Shown here: positions 44,001 to 53,036 of the stretch, piece after piece
Position numbering within the stretch: the first letter of the stretch is position 1
How the letters are laid out: each line of letters opens with the position of its first letter
DNA from: Singulisphaera sp. GP187
GTDB lineage: Bacteria; Planctomycetota; Phycisphaerae; Phycisphaerales; SM1A02
Length of the DNA stretch: 64,000 nucleotides
Assembly (NCBI GenBank): GCA_945869475.1
Contig: CAMBOV010000007.1
Span: 62,001-126,000 of the forward strand
Reading direction: 5' to 3'
Program-made: the position numbers and the translations under genes
The notes under the pieces: model-generated
The model's input: the letters and a program-made list of their open reading frames with translations, nothing else
The model's database searches: none
What the model was told of the DNA's origin: nothing

Positions 44001-45080
44001 ATGCAGGTTCTCGAAAGCATGGTCAATCACGGTCATGAACGCATCTCTTTTCTCAATGATCCATCGACGGGGCTTCGCGCTGTCATCGCGATTCACTCGA
44101 CCGTGCTCGGCAACGCGCTCGGTGGCACCCGCCGCTTTCACTACGTCTCTGAGAGCGACGCGCTCTTTGACGTGCTGCGCCTCTCTGAGGGAATGACGTA
44201 CAAGGCCGCCGCTGCAGATCTCGCGCTCGGCGGTGGAAAGAGCATCATCTTGCTTCCACGCGCGGGCGAACAACCCACCGAAGCCCAGGGTCGCGCGATG
44301 GGTCGATTCGTTGAGAGCCACGGCGGCAGCTACATCGCAGCAGAAGACGTCGGTGTGAGTCCACAATTCTGCGATTGGATGGCACAAGAATGTCGTCACA
44401 TCATGGGCGGAGAAGCGGTCTCACACGGAGGCGATCCAAGCCCATGGACCGCTCTTGGATGCTTCAACTCAATGAAGGCGTGCTTGCGCCAACTCGGCCG
44501 CAAGGTCGATTTCTCGAATCTCTCAGTCGGTGTTCAAGGATGCGGTGCAACCGGCTACAAGTTGGCGAAACTGCTTCGTGCAGCGGGTGCTGCGGTGATG
44601 GTGACCGATGTGCATGTGCCATCGATGAAGCGCGCCGTCGAAGAACTCGGATGCGTCGCGTTGGGAAACGATCGCAACCTCTTCACTGAGAAACTCGACA
44701 TGATCGCTCCATGCGCGATGGGTGGAATGCTCGATCACAACACGATCTCGAATCTGCACTGCGAAATCATCTGCGGAACGGCAAACAATCAGTTGCTCAA
44801 TCCAACTGAGGATGGCGCACTTCTCAAGCAACGTGGCATCCTCTATTCGCCTGATTTCATCGCGAACGCTGGCGGACTCATTCGCCTCGGTGGCCTTCAC
44901 TTGGGCATGACCGAACAGGTCATCGACCAGAAGGTCGCCGCGATCGAAGAGACGACGCTCACCGTTCTGCGCGAGTCGGTCAACGCAGCGAGTACGTCGG
45001 ATGCGGCGATCTCATATGCGCGACGACGAATCGACGCGGCGAGACAGCGCAAGGTGGCGCAGATGGCTAGCACGCGTTGA
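44001..45080 (+). CDS. Glu/Leu/Phe/Val dehydrogenase family, leucine-dehydrogenase-like
   Basis: A 359-aa enzyme. ATG 44001 is preferred over ATG 43989 because GGAG (43992-43995) lies 5 nt before it. The substrate domain has GGTRRFHYVSESDALFDVLR and the catalytic Lys in MTYKAAAADLALGGGKSIIL; the cofactor domain has VQGCGATGYKLAKLL then VMVTDVH. The length and the GGGK spacing match leucine/branched-chain amino acid dehydrogenases (about 360 aa) rather than glutamate dehydrogenase (410-450 aa). It would deaminate Leu, Val or Ile to 2-oxo acids, feeding the 2-oxo acid dehydrogenase genes at 47480-50971. A -10-like TATAGC lies about 70 bp upstream, so this gene does have a leader. Confidence 0.9.
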   Translation: MQVLESMVNHGHERISFLNDPSTGLRAVIAIHSTVLGNALGGTRRFHYVSESDALFDVLRLSEGMTYKAAAADLALGGGKSIILLPRAGEQPTEAQGRAMGRFVESHGGSYIAAEDVGVSPQFCDWMAQECRHIMGGEAVSHGGDPSPWTALGCFNSMKACLRQLGRKVDFSNLSVGVQGCGATGYKLAKLLRAAGAAVMVTDVHVPSMKRAVEELGCVALGNDRNLFTEKLDMIAPCAMGGMLDHNTISNLHCEIICGTANNQLLNPTEDGALLKQRGILYSPDFIANAGGLIRLGGLHLGMTEQVIDQKVAAIEETTLTVLRESVNAASTSDAAISYARRRIDAARQRKVAQMASTR

Positions 45081-45799
45081 GGCGTTGGTTCACGCCTGGA
45101 TGCTGTGCGGTTGCAATCGCTTTCATCCTTGCGGCAACCGTCGTGTTCTGGCGCTCGTGTAGTTCGATCACATCGATTGTCGACACCGCGGTCAGCAGGG
45201 TGACGGGTGCGTTTGGCGTTCAACAGACGATTTCAACCACGCTCGTCAACGCGATCGGTGAGTTGCAACCACAGGGTGGATTGGTCGTCGGATGGCGCGA
45301 GATCAACACGCACATCGAACGCAACAACGAGAGCGCGATCCGAGCATTGGGATACGCCATTCCACTAGGAAGCGTGCGCATCACCCTCGATATCACTGGA
45401 AATCGGGCGCAGTACATCATTCCCGCCGATGGCACATGGAGCGCTGAAAGCGTCGGCGACCTCATCGTCGTGACTGCGCCGCCGCCGATGGTGAATGACA
45501 AAGTCGTCGAGGTGCAGTCCGACCCGTCGAAGGTGCGCGTCATGATCGACAACGACTGGGCCGAGCATTTGATTCCGAGCGGTGGCGATATTGATGAGGC
45601 AAAGCGCGCGATTCGCGCGAGTGTGATTGAGACAGCGTCGAGCAGAGTCGCCCTTGCAGAGGTGCGCATCGAGGCGCGACGTGTTGTCGAGAAATTCTGT
45701 CAGGCGCTCTTCTCGCAGAGTTCGGGCCGTGATGATCGCGTGCTTGTGCGCTTCACCGATGAAGTTTCTGTGGGCAGTGCGAACGATTCGCCCAAGTAG
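45077..45799 (+). CDS. Membrane-anchored DUF4230-like protein
   Basis: A 240-aa product from TTG 45077, overlapping the upstream TGA as TTGA. One N-terminal membrane helix (about 9-25, CCAVAIAFILAATVVFW) is followed by a soluble, beta-then-helix domain: REINTHIERNNESAIRALGY, VRITLDITGNRAQYIIPADG, LIVVTAPPPMV and a C-terminal amphipathic helix. The layout resembles DUF4230 proteins of unknown function, but I am not certain. It links the amino acid dehydrogenase to the GGT gene. Confidence 0.6.
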   Translation: MRRWFTPGCCAVAIAFILAATVVFWRSCSSITSIVDTAVSRVTGAFGVQQTISTTLVNAIGELQPQGGLVVGWREINTHIERNNESAIRALGYAIPLGSVRITLDITGNRAQYIIPADGTWSAESVGDLIVVTAPPPMVNDKVVEVQSDPSKVRVMIDNDWAEHLIPSGGDIDEAKRAIRASVIETASSRVALAEVRIEARRVVEKFCQALFSQSSGRDDRVLVRFTDEVSVGSANDSPK

Positions 45800-45827
45800 T
45801 TTCAAGTGATCTCCAGATGAGTTCCAG

Positions 45828-47447
45828 ATGATTCCCAGCACGATCCCATGCTCGACTGATCTGCCCTACCCCTCGCAGCGGCAACCCGTCTTCGGTCGCG
45901 AGATGGTCGCGACGAGTCAACCACTCGCCGCACACGTTGGGCTCGAAATGCTGCGGCGCGGCGGATCGGCCGTCGACGCAGCGATCGCGACTGCGGCGGC
46001 GTTGACGGTGATCGAGCCAACAACCAACGGACTTGGCGGTGACGCCTTCGCACTCATTTGGGATGGCGCACATCTTCACGGCGCCAACGGAAGTGGACGC
46101 TCCCCCGCCGCTTTGACGCGCGAACATATTTCGGGCAGCGCGATGCCGACCGATGGCTGGCTTCCCGTGACCGTGCCCGGACAGATCGCACTCTGGGCTG
46201 ATCTCTCGAAGAAGTTTGGACGGTTGCCCTTCGCTGATCTTCTCGCGCCGGCAGTTGAGTACGCGCGTAACGGATTTCTCGTCGCTCCGCTCACCGCAAA
46301 TCTCTGGCAACGCGCCGCTGCGGTCTATGCGACGCGAAGTAATACTGCGGAATGGTCGAAAACATTTCTCAAGGATGGCGCCTCGCCAGAAGCGGGCACG
46401 CGCATGGTGCTTCCCAACCACGCGCGCACACTTGAGCTGATCGCGCAGAGCGACGGTCGCGCGATGTATGAAGGTGAACTCGCTGCCGCGATCGACGCCG
46501 CATCGCGAAGCGAAGGTGGACACCTGCGAGCGAGCGACCTTGCATCCCACCGCAGTGAATTTTCGCCTGTGATCTCGCAGAATTACAGGGGCTTTCGAGC
46601 ACACGAGATCGCTCCAAACGGGCAAGGTATCGCCGCACTCATCGCGCTTGCGATCCTCGAGCACTTCGACATCGGTGCGCTCTCGCCCGACTGTCCTGAC
46701 ACGATTCACATCTCGATCGAGGCGATCAAACTCGGATTCGCCGACGCGCACGCGCACGTCGCTGATCCAGCGCACATGCGCATCACCACTGCTGAGTTGC
46801 TTGCGCCTGAGCGAATCACAGCACTCGCCGCGCGCGTCGATCGCTCGCGCGCTCAAGATTTCAGCAGTCGCACGCCTCGCCCAGGCGGCACGGTCTACCT
46901 CTGCGCGGCAGACTCGCGCGGCATGATGGTCTCGTTCATTCAGAGCAACTACATGGGCTTTGGATCGGGCGTCGTCATTCCAAACACCGGCATCGCGATG
47001 CAGAATCGCGGCGCGTGTTTCAATCTCGAGGCGGGTCATCCAAACTGTGTTGCGAGTGGAAAGCGCCCCTATCACACGATCATCCCTGGATTCGTCACCC
47101 GTCGCACCGCCACCGGCGAAACTCCTGCGATGGCGTTCGGCGTCATGGGTGGATTCATGCAACCGCAAGGTCACACGCAAGTCATCACACGGATGATTGA
47201 TCACGCGCAGAATGCGCAGGCGGCGCTCGATGCGCCGCGCTGGCAGTGGATGCGCGAGAAACGAATCCAACTCGAACCTGGCTTTCCTGCCGAAACCGTC
47301 GCGACACTCGAATCGCGCGGGCATGAACTTTCGATCGCGGCTGAGCGCTCTGTCAGCTTTGGGCGCGGCCAAGCGATCGTTTCGCTCACCGATGGATGGA
47401 TGGGTGCGAGCGATAGTCGCGCCGATGGACTCGTTGCTGCGCGATAG
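45828..47447 (+). CDS. Gamma-glutamyltransferase family protein
   Basis: A 539-aa Ntn-hydrolase precursor. The opening VFGREMVATSQPLAAHVGLE MLRRGGSAVDAAIA (two parts) and TVIEPTTNGLGGDAFALIWD are diagnostic. The expected self-cleavage site is in PRPGGTVYLCAADSRG, whose Thr would become the N-terminal nucleophile of the small subunit. The C-terminal part has GGFMQPQGHTQVITRM and DAPRW. No signal peptide is visible, so it may be cytoplasmic, as in the YwrD-like group, rather than periplasmic GGT. The substrate (glutathione or another gamma-glutamyl compound) cannot be fixed. Confidence 0.88.
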   Translation: MIPSTIPCSTDLPYPSQRQPVFGREMVATSQPLAAHVGLEMLRRGGSAVDAAIATAAALTVIEPTTNGLGGDAFALIWDGAHLHGANGSGRSPAALTREHISGSAMPTDGWLPVTVPGQIALWADLSKKFGRLPFADLLAPAVEYARNGFLVAPLTANLWQRAAAVYATRSNTAEWSKTFLKDGASPEAGTRMVLPNHARTLELIAQSDGRAMYEGELAAAIDAASRSEGGHLRASDLASHRSEFSPVISQNYRGFRAHEIAPNGQGIAALIALAILEHFDIGALSPDCPDTIHISIEAIKLGFADAHAHVADPAHMRITTAELLAPERITALAARVDRSRAQDFSSRTPRPGGTVYLCAADSRGMMVSFIQSNYMGFGSGVVIPNTGIAMQNRGACFNLEAGHPNCVASGKRPYHTIIPGFVTRRTATGETPAMAFGVMGGFMQPQGHTQVITRMIDHAQNAQAALDAPRWQWMREKRIQLEPGFPAETVATLESRGHELSIAAERSVSFGRGQAIVSLTDGWMGASDSRADGLVAAR

Positions 47448-47467
47448 GGTCAGAAGCCCATCGCCGC

Positions 47468-47473
47468 TACACT
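47468..47473 (+). promoter_or_regulatory. -10-like TACACT before E1 alpha gene
   Basis: TACACT ends 6 nt before ATG 47480 and begins 20 bp after the GGT stop. No ribosome site is present, so the E1 alpha message may start at or near its AUG. Confidence 0.4.
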
Positions 47474-47479
47474 TTTTCG

Positions 47480-48586
47480 ATGCCAATCAAGAGCATTCTG
47501 AAACTAGAGATCGAACACGTTTCGATTCTCGACGAGCATGGAAACTACGACGAGAAACTCGGCGCGGGTCTGATTCCAGACGCCGATCTGGTCAAGCTCT
47601 ACGAGGCGATGTCTTCGTGCCGTTACCTCGACGAGATCGCGTTCAAGTTGCAGCGCTCGGGTCGCATGGGCACCTATCCACAGAACATGGGACAGGAGGC
47701 GACCAGCCTCGCCGCCGCATACGTGCTCAACAAAGATGATTGGCTCGTCACCTGCTACCGCGAAAACTGCGGACTCTTCTGGCGCGGCGTTCCGATGGAA
47801 TCGATCCTGTTGCACTGGATGGGTGATGAGCGTGGCAACGCGATGCCGCGCGAACATTTCGCAACTCCAATCGCTGTGCCAATCGGCACGCAGATGTTGC
47901 ACGCGGCGGGGCTCGCGTGGGCGTCAAAGTATCGCGGCGAGAAGCAGATTGCCTGCACCTTCTTTGGGGATGGCGCCACCAGCGAGGGCGACTTTCACGA
48001 AGCTGCGAACTTCGCGGCGAACCTCGATCTTCCGGTAGTCTTCTGCTGTCAGAACAATTTCTGGGCGATCAGCGTTCCAGGAAAGATTCAGTGCAGCGCA
48101 CCGACGGTTGCGCAGCGCGGCATCGCGTATGGAATGCCTGTGGTTCAAGTCGATGGCAATGACATCTTTGCTTGCGCCTACGCCGTAAAGCAAGCCGCTG
48201 CTCGTGCCCGCGATGAGTCGCGGCCAACCTTTATCGAGATGGTGACCTATCGACTCGGCGATCACACGACTGCCGATGATGCGCGGCGATATCGCGATCA
48301 GGCAGAGGTCGATGTGTGGAAGGAGCGCGATCCACTTCTGCGGACACGCATGCTGCTCGAGCGAAAGCGACTCTGGGATTCAACAAAGCAAGAGACGATG
48401 CAAGCACGCATCGAGATCGAGGTCGCGGCAGCCGTTGCACGCGCCGAAGAGATCGTCGCACCTCAAGTCTCGGATGTCTTCAACTACACATTCGCTGAAA
48501 TCTCTGCCGACCTCGCTCACCAGCGCGACACGATGCAGACGCACTCGCTCGCATCCGACACTCCCGTCGCGGCGAAAGGACACTGA
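47480..48586 (+). CDS. 2-oxo acid dehydrogenase E1 component, alpha subunit
   Basis: A 368-aa thiamine-diphosphate enzyme half. The ThDP/Mg motif is GDGATSEGDFHEAANFAANL ending in the usual Asn pair (CCQNNFWAIS). Other conserved parts are GTYPQNMGQEATSLAAAYVL and the loop YRLGDHTTADDARRYR. With E1 beta it decarboxylates a 2-oxo acid and loads acyl groups on lipoyl E2. The loop differs from animal BCKDH (GHHSTSDDS) and Bacillus PDH (GPHTMAGDD), so pyruvate versus branched-chain specificity is not settled by sequence. Leucine-dehydrogenase and acyl-CoA genes nearby favour branched-chain. It starts a three-gene operon. Confidence 0.92.
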   Translation: MPIKSILKLEIEHVSILDEHGNYDEKLGAGLIPDADLVKLYEAMSSCRYLDEIAFKLQRSGRMGTYPQNMGQEATSLAAAYVLNKDDWLVTCYRENCGLFWRGVPMESILLHWMGDERGNAMPREHFATPIAVPIGTQMLHAAGLAWASKYRGEKQIACTFFGDGATSEGDFHEAANFAANLDLPVVFCCQNNFWAISVPGKIQCSAPTVAQRGIAYGMPVVQVDGNDIFACAYAVKQAAARARDESRPTFIEMVTYRLGDHTTADDARRYRDQAEVDVWKERDPLLRTRMLLERKRLWDSTKQETMQARIEIEVAAAVARAEEIVAPQVSDVFNYTFAEISADLAHQRDTMQTHSLASDTPVAAKGH

Positions 48587-48589
48587 CCC

Positions 48590-49558
48590 ATGGCAAATCT
48601 CAACCTTGTTCAAGCGATCAACCTCGCACTCATCCAAGAAATGGAACGCGATGAGCGCGTGCTGCTGCTCGGCGAAGATGTCGGCATCAACGGTGGCGTC
48701 TTTCGAGTGACTGAAGGATTGCACAAACGATTCGGCGCGCGCCGCGTCGTCGACACTCCGCTTGCAGAGAGCGGGATCATCGGCACCTCGATCGGTCTGG
48801 CGATGGCAGGACTGCGACCGATTCCCGAGATTCAGTTCGATGGATTCCTCGGACCGGCCTACGACCAAATTTGCAGTCACGCCGCGCGCATGCGCACGCG
48901 AACACGTGGAGCGTGCACAGTTCCACTCACGATTCGCGTGCCGGTCGGTGGCGGAATCCACGCGCCTGAGTTGCACAGCGATTCGCCCGAGACGATTTAC
49001 TCGCATCAACCTGGACTCAAGGTCGTGATGCCGAGTTCTCCCTATGACGCGAAGGGTTTGCTCATCAGCGCGATTCGCGATCCTGACCCTGTCATTTTCT
49101 TCGAGCCGAAACGAATCTATCGCGCATATCGCGAAGAAGTTCCAGAGGACGAGTACACCATTCCAATCGGCAAGGCGCGCGTGGTCTGTGAGGGCACTGA
49201 CCTCACGGTCATCAGTTGGGGAGCGAGTGTCTTGCAGTGCATGGAGAGCATTGAGAAGTCATCGCGCTCGGTCGAACTCATCGATCTGCGGACGATCTAT
49301 CCAATGGATCTCGATGCAATCGAGACGAGCGTCAAGAAAACGGGGCGTTGCGTTGTTGTGCATGAGGCGCCCCGCACCGGCGGCATGGGTGCCGAAGTTG
49401 CCGCGCAGATCATGGAACGGTGCTTCTTGTATCTCGAGGCGCCCGTGCAGCGCGTGACTGGATTCGACACGATCATGCCCTACTACAAGTTGGAATTGAA
49501 CTACATGCCAGATGCCGCGCGCATCTCTGGCGCGATCGACGCGGCGCTTTCCTACTGA
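48590..49558 (+). CDS. 2-oxo acid dehydrogenase E1 component, beta subunit
   Basis: A 322-aa transketolase-like subunit starting 3 nt after the alpha subunit gene. Signature parts: LNLVQAINLALIQEMERDER, LLLGEDVGINGGVFRVTEGL (ThDP-facing Glu), DTPLAESGIIGTSIGLAMAG, and the C-terminal VELIDLRTIYPMDLDAI followed by VVVHEAPRTGGMGAEVAAQI. These match PdhB/BkdA2-type proteins. It forms an alpha2-beta2 E1 with the upstream product. Confidence 0.93.
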   Translation: MANLNLVQAINLALIQEMERDERVLLLGEDVGINGGVFRVTEGLHKRFGARRVVDTPLAESGIIGTSIGLAMAGLRPIPEIQFDGFLGPAYDQICSHAARMRTRTRGACTVPLTIRVPVGGGIHAPELHSDSPETIYSHQPGLKVVMPSSPYDAKGLLISAIRDPDPVIFFEPKRIYRAYREEVPEDEYTIPIGKARVVCEGTDLTVISWGASVLQCMESIEKSSRSVELIDLRTIYPMDLDAIETSVKKTGRCVVVHEAPRTGGMGAEVAAQIMERCFLYLEAPVQRVTGFDTIMPYYKLELNYMPDAARISGAIDAALSY

Positions 49559-49582
49559 TCGAACCATTTCCAAGCGAAGGCA

Positions 49583-49588
49583 TATCCT
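49583..49588 (+). promoter_or_regulatory. -10-like TATCCT before E2 gene
   Basis: TATCCT ends 6 nt before ATG 49595, in a 36-bp gap after E1 beta. The E2 gene may therefore have a separate leaderless start as well as read-through from E1. Confidence 0.35.
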
Positions 49589-49594
49589 GATCCC

Positions 49595-50971
49595 ATGGCT
49601 GGACTCAAACAACCCGCAGACAAGAGCCACTTTCTTCTTCCCGACTTGGGTGAAGGGTTGGTCGAAGCTGAACTTATTCGCTGGCTCATCAAGCCAGGTG
49701 AAACGGTGAAGGAGTCGCAGCCGATGGCTGAGATGCAAACCGACAAGGCGCTCGTTGAAGTGCCCAGCCCGTGGGCTGGAACGGTCACTGAACTCTGCGG
49801 AAAAGAAGGTGACATCATCAAGGTCGCCGCAGTCCTCGTGCGCTACACCCCAGCGACTGCGACGACGAAGACAGCGCCCGCAGCAGTGGTCGCAGAGGCA
49901 CCAGCCGCAACGTGCGTCTCGAGTCAAGTCGCCGCCGGAGTTCCTGGTGCGACTGAAGATCAAGGAACCGTTGTCGGCAGCATGCAAGGCACACTCAGCG
50001 TGAGCAACCGATTCGCCCGACGCGAAAGTGAACACGTCGTCGCCAAAGTTGTTAGCAAGGCGCTTGCAACTCCAGCTGTGAGGCGCATCGCGCGCGAACT
50101 CTCGATCGATATCAATACCGTTGGCGGCACGGGACGGGGCGGCCGAGTCACTGCGACCGACGTTGCGTCATCGGCGAACACTGCGCCAGTCTCGCGAACT
50201 TCAAGTGGTGTCGCAGCAAGCGGCGGTGGATTTGTTCCACGCGCCGTGCCGATTCCAGCGAACCTTCCGCCTGTCGATAAGGATGGCGTCTCAGAGCGCA
50301 TTCCATTTCGCGGAATGCGGCGCAAGATCGCCGAAGCGCTCGCCCGTTCAGTGCAAACGGCTGTGCACTTCACCGCGATGGACGAGGCCGATGTCACCCA
50401 ACTCGATCTCAAGCGCCGTGAGTATTCGCGCGTCATCGGCGAGAAGATGTCGATGCTGCCATTCGTCATGATCGCGGTCTGCCGCGCCTTGCGCACGTTT
50501 CCATCGCTCAACGCGAATGTCGATGATGCAAACAATGAGATTCTCATCAAGGGTGTCATCAATCTTGGCGTTGCCGTCGATACCGAATCGGGACTGATGG
50601 TGCCGGTGATTCGTGATGCCGATCGGTTGTCAGCAGTTGAACTTGGAAAGGCGATTCGAACACTCGCGAGCAAGTGCAAGGATCGTTCGATCTCACGCGA
50701 AGAGTCGCTCGGTGGCACCTTCACGATTTCGAACGTTGGCTCGTATGGTGGAATGTTCGCGACACCGATCATCAACTATCCCGAGGTTGCGATTCTTGCT
50801 GCAGGTCGCGCGCGCGAGCGGGTGCTTGTGAAGGATGGCAAGTTCTACGCAGGTCTCGTGCTTCCGCTCTCGATTTCGTGTGACCACCGTGTCGTCGACG
50901 GCGCTCAAGCCGTGCGATTCCTCAACGAAGTGATCCGCTTGCTCGAGAATCCGCACGAGTTCACGCAGTAA
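49595..50971 (+). CDS. Dihydrolipoamide acyltransferase E2 of 2-oxo acid dehydrogenase complex
   Basis: A 458-aa E2. The lipoyl domain is residues 12-90 with the lipoylated Lys at K51 in EMQTDKALVEV. An Ala/Val/Thr-rich linker follows, then the E1/E3-binding domain near 148-185 (LATPAVRRIARELSIDI, GGRVTATDV), a second linker with Gly/Ser, and the catalytic domain from about 228 (RIPFRGMRRKIAEALARSVQ) to the catalytic His and Asp in CDHRVVDGAQAVRFL. Only one lipoyl domain is present, as in BCKDH and many bacterial PDH E2. The gene for E3 is not in the window. The stop is 7 nt before the next gene. Confidence 0.94.
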   Translation: MAGLKQPADKSHFLLPDLGEGLVEAELIRWLIKPGETVKESQPMAEMQTDKALVEVPSPWAGTVTELCGKEGDIIKVAAVLVRYTPATATTKTAPAAVVAEAPAATCVSSQVAAGVPGATEDQGTVVGSMQGTLSVSNRFARRESEHVVAKVVSKALATPAVRRIARELSIDINTVGGTGRGGRVTATDVASSANTAPVSRTSSGVAASGGGFVPRAVPIPANLPPVDKDGVSERIPFRGMRRKIAEALARSVQTAVHFTAMDEADVTQLDLKRREYSRVIGEKMSMLPFVMIAVCRALRTFPSLNANVDDANNEILIKGVINLGVAVDTESGLMVPVIRDADRLSAVELGKAIRTLASKCKDRSISREESLGGTFTISNVGSYGGMFATPIINYPEVAILAAGRARERVLVKDGKFYAGLVLPLSISCDHRVVDGAQAVRFLNEVIRLLENPHEFTQ

Positions 50972-50978
50972 CGCTGCC

Positions 50979-51812
50979 GTGCATCCGAGCCGAATCACCG
51001 ACATTAACGACCCGCGACTCTGCGACTACCGCTTCGTGCGCGAGCGTGATCTCGCTGGATCGCGGCGCGCTGAGGGGGTCTTCATCGGCGAAACTCTGCC
51101 GATCCTTGAACAGATGTTGGCGATCCCGGGGCTCACCCAGAGTGTCTTGACATCCGATCGTTTCTGCACGCGTGTCGTCGCGGCGATCGAGAACTCTGCG
51201 AACCCACATCTCTCGCTCTTCCTGGTCGATGATGCGCTGATGCAGCAGACGGCGGGGTTTGATCTGCACCGTGGCGTTCTCGCAATCGGCGCGCGCGCGC
51301 AACTCGATACGCGCTCGGCGAGCGATGCGCCCTTCGCAACGGGATCGTTACTCATCGCACTCGACGGCGTCGGCAATATGGACAACGTTGGCGCGATCTT
51401 TCGTGGCGCTGCGGCATTCGGAGTGAGCGGCGTGATTCTCTCGCGACATTCGCACGATCCGCTCTACCGAAAAGTCGTGCGCGTCTCGATGGGGTACGCG
51501 CTGCGCATTCCTTATGCATGGAGCGACGATCTTGCTGCGACACTCCTGATGATGAAGTCTCAGCGCAGTGACTTGCGAGTTCTCGCTGCGGTGTGTGACG
51601 AGACCGCGAGCGATATCGCGCAGTTCGATGGACGTGCCGCGAAGACTCCTGCGACCGTTCTCGTTGTGGGCGGCGAGTACGCGGGCATCTCGCGTGCAGT
51701 TCAAGCGATTTCGACCGACCGAATTCGCATTCCAATTGCGCGCTCGGTCGATTCGCTCAATGCCGCAGTTGCGGCAAGTGTCTGTTTGCATCGACTCTCG
51801 AACATTCTCTGA
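50979..51812 (+). CDS. TrmH/SpoU-family RNA 2'-O-methyltransferase
   Basis: A 277-aa SPOUT methyltransferase from GTG 50979. The N-terminal 110 residues form the RNA-binding part. The knotted domain shows motif 1 LDGVGNMDNVGAIFRGAAAF, motif 2 LVVGGEYAGIS, and motif 3 ARSVDSLNAAVAASVCLHRL. The catalytic Arg/Asn of motif 1 is present. Such enzymes methylate ribose in tRNA or 23S rRNA; which nucleotide is unknown. It is co-oriented with the E2 gene at 7 bp and probably shares its transcript. Confidence 0.9.
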   Translation: MHPSRITDINDPRLCDYRFVRERDLAGSRRAEGVFIGETLPILEQMLAIPGLTQSVLTSDRFCTRVVAAIENSANPHLSLFLVDDALMQQTAGFDLHRGVLAIGARAQLDTRSASDAPFATGSLLIALDGVGNMDNVGAIFRGAAAFGVSGVILSRHSHDPLYRKVVRVSMGYALRIPYAWSDDLAATLLMMKSQRSDLRVLAAVCDETASDIAQFDGRAAKTPATVLVVGGEYAGISRAVQAISTDRIRIPIARSVDSLNAAVAASVCLHRLSNIL

Positions 51813-51859
51813 ACCTCGCTCAGATTCGCTGCGTAAATGAGCGACTAGGAGGAATGGAA

Positions 51860-52900
51860 ATGGGCGACATGAGAGGAATGCGAAAGGGACAACGAACACA
51901 AACGGCACTCGCGACCTTCGCAGTGCTCATTGGTCTGGGGGGATCGAACAGCTCGGCACTTGATGGAGGGAGCGCAACGCACGCGGACTCCGTCACTGCC
52001 GACCTCAATCATGCGCGCTCACTCTCACGTGCCTTTCGCGAAGTCGCGCGCCGTGCAAGTCCGAGCGTTGTTGCAATCACCACCACAACGGCGCGGGGTC
52101 GCGGCGAGGGAACGGGTGTCATCCTCTCAAAGGATGGAATGATCGTCACGAACAATCACGTCGTCGCTGGCAGCGATGCGATTTCTGTGCAACTCGCCGA
52201 CGGTCGCGAGAGTCGCGCGGTGCTTGTTGGCAGCGACCCTGAGAGTGATCTCGCAGTCATTCGCATCACTGCCACTGAGCTCACGCCGGCAACCTTCGGT
52301 GATTCGATCGAAATTCAAGTCGGTGACTGGGTGCTCGCAATTGGCAGTCCATTTGGGCTTGAACACACCGTGACTGCCGGCATCGTCAGCGCGAAAGGCC
52401 GTGATGGGATGGGACTCTCGACTTTCGAGGAGTACATCCAGACAGACGCGGCGATCAATCCGGGAAATTCTGGAGGTCCACTGATTGATCTTGATGGAAA
52501 GGTCGTCGGAATCAACAGCGGCATCGCATCTGCGAGCGGTGGCAATGTCGGCGTTGGGTTTGCGATACCAAGCCACGTCGTCACACGCGTCACGAGTGCG
52601 CTTGCCGAAGGCAAAAAAGTACAGCGTGGATGGCTCGGCGTCTCGATGCGACCCATTCGCACCGAGCGTGTGGCGGGTGTGATGATCGCGGCCGTCGCGA
52701 CCGACACCCCTGCCGACCGCGCTGGACTGCAGAGTGGCGACATCGTTGTCTCGGTCGACGGTGATGCGGCGAAGAGTCCAGCGCAACTCATGCGCACCAT
52801 CGCCAACCATGCTCCCGCCACGTCGATCACCCTCGAACTCATTCGCGATGGCAAGTCGATCACAACCTCGGCGACTCTCGAGGCGAGGCCGATGCGCTAG
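51860..52900 (+). CDS. HtrA/DegP-like serine protease with PDZ domain
   Basis: A 346-aa protease. ATG 51860 is chosen because AGGAGG (51847-51852) is 7 nt upstream; ATG 51854 in the same frame would be only 1 nt from it. The N-terminus has a basic, then hydrophobic stretch (a signal or anchor, TALATFAVLIGLGG). The trypsin-like domain has the His in TNNHVVAG, the Asp in DPESDLAVIRI and the Ser in NPGNSGGPLID. One PDZ domain follows (KKVQRGWLGVSM, DTPADRAGLQSGDIVVSVDG). It is a periplasmic quality-control protease. It is followed by a strong terminator. Confidence 0.93.
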   Translation: MGDMRGMRKGQRTQTALATFAVLIGLGGSNSSALDGGSATHADSVTADLNHARSLSRAFREVARRASPSVVAITTTTARGRGEGTGVILSKDGMIVTNNHVVAGSDAISVQLADGRESRAVLVGSDPESDLAVIRITATELTPATFGDSIEIQVGDWVLAIGSPFGLEHTVTAGIVSAKGRDGMGLSTFEEYIQTDAAINPGNSGGPLIDLDGKVVGINSGIASASGGNVGVGFAIPSHVVTRVTSALAEGKKVQRGWLGVSMRPIRTERVAGVMIAAVATDTPADRAGLQSGDIVVSVDGDAAKSPAQLMRTIANHAPATSITLELIRDGKSITTSATLEARPMR

Positions 52901-52968
52901 CGCACAAATCTCCTTCGTGTGCCGCATGAAGTGCGGACACCCCTGCGATGTGTAATCGTGGGTACCAC

Positions 52969-53005
52969 GCCACGGCGGAACGCCCTCCGCCGTGGCATTT
53001 TTTTT
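52969..53005 (+). terminator. Strong rho-independent terminator after HtrA gene
   Basis: An 11-bp perfect stem, GCCACGGCGGA (52969-52979) with TCCGCCGTGGC (52986-52996), encloses a 6-nt loop and is followed by A and eight T (52998-53005). It isolates the HtrA operon from the ebo cluster. Confidence 0.93.
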
Positions 53006-53016
53006 GGTTTCGCATC

Positions 53017-53022
53017 TATCCT
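53017..53022 (+). promoter_or_regulatory. -10-like TATCCT before eboD
   Basis: TATCCT ends 14 nt before ATG 53037 and begins 12 nt after the T-tract of the preceding terminator, so it is the likely promoter of the eboD-eboB unit. Confidence 0.35.
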
Positions 53023-53036
53023 TGCGATTCCCCATC

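Noticed and set aside
45753-47486. 577-codon minus-strand frame opposite the GGT gene
   Set aside because: It is an antisense shadow: GGT motifs on the plus strand are unmistakable, and the minus frame is Arg-rich without any family pattern.
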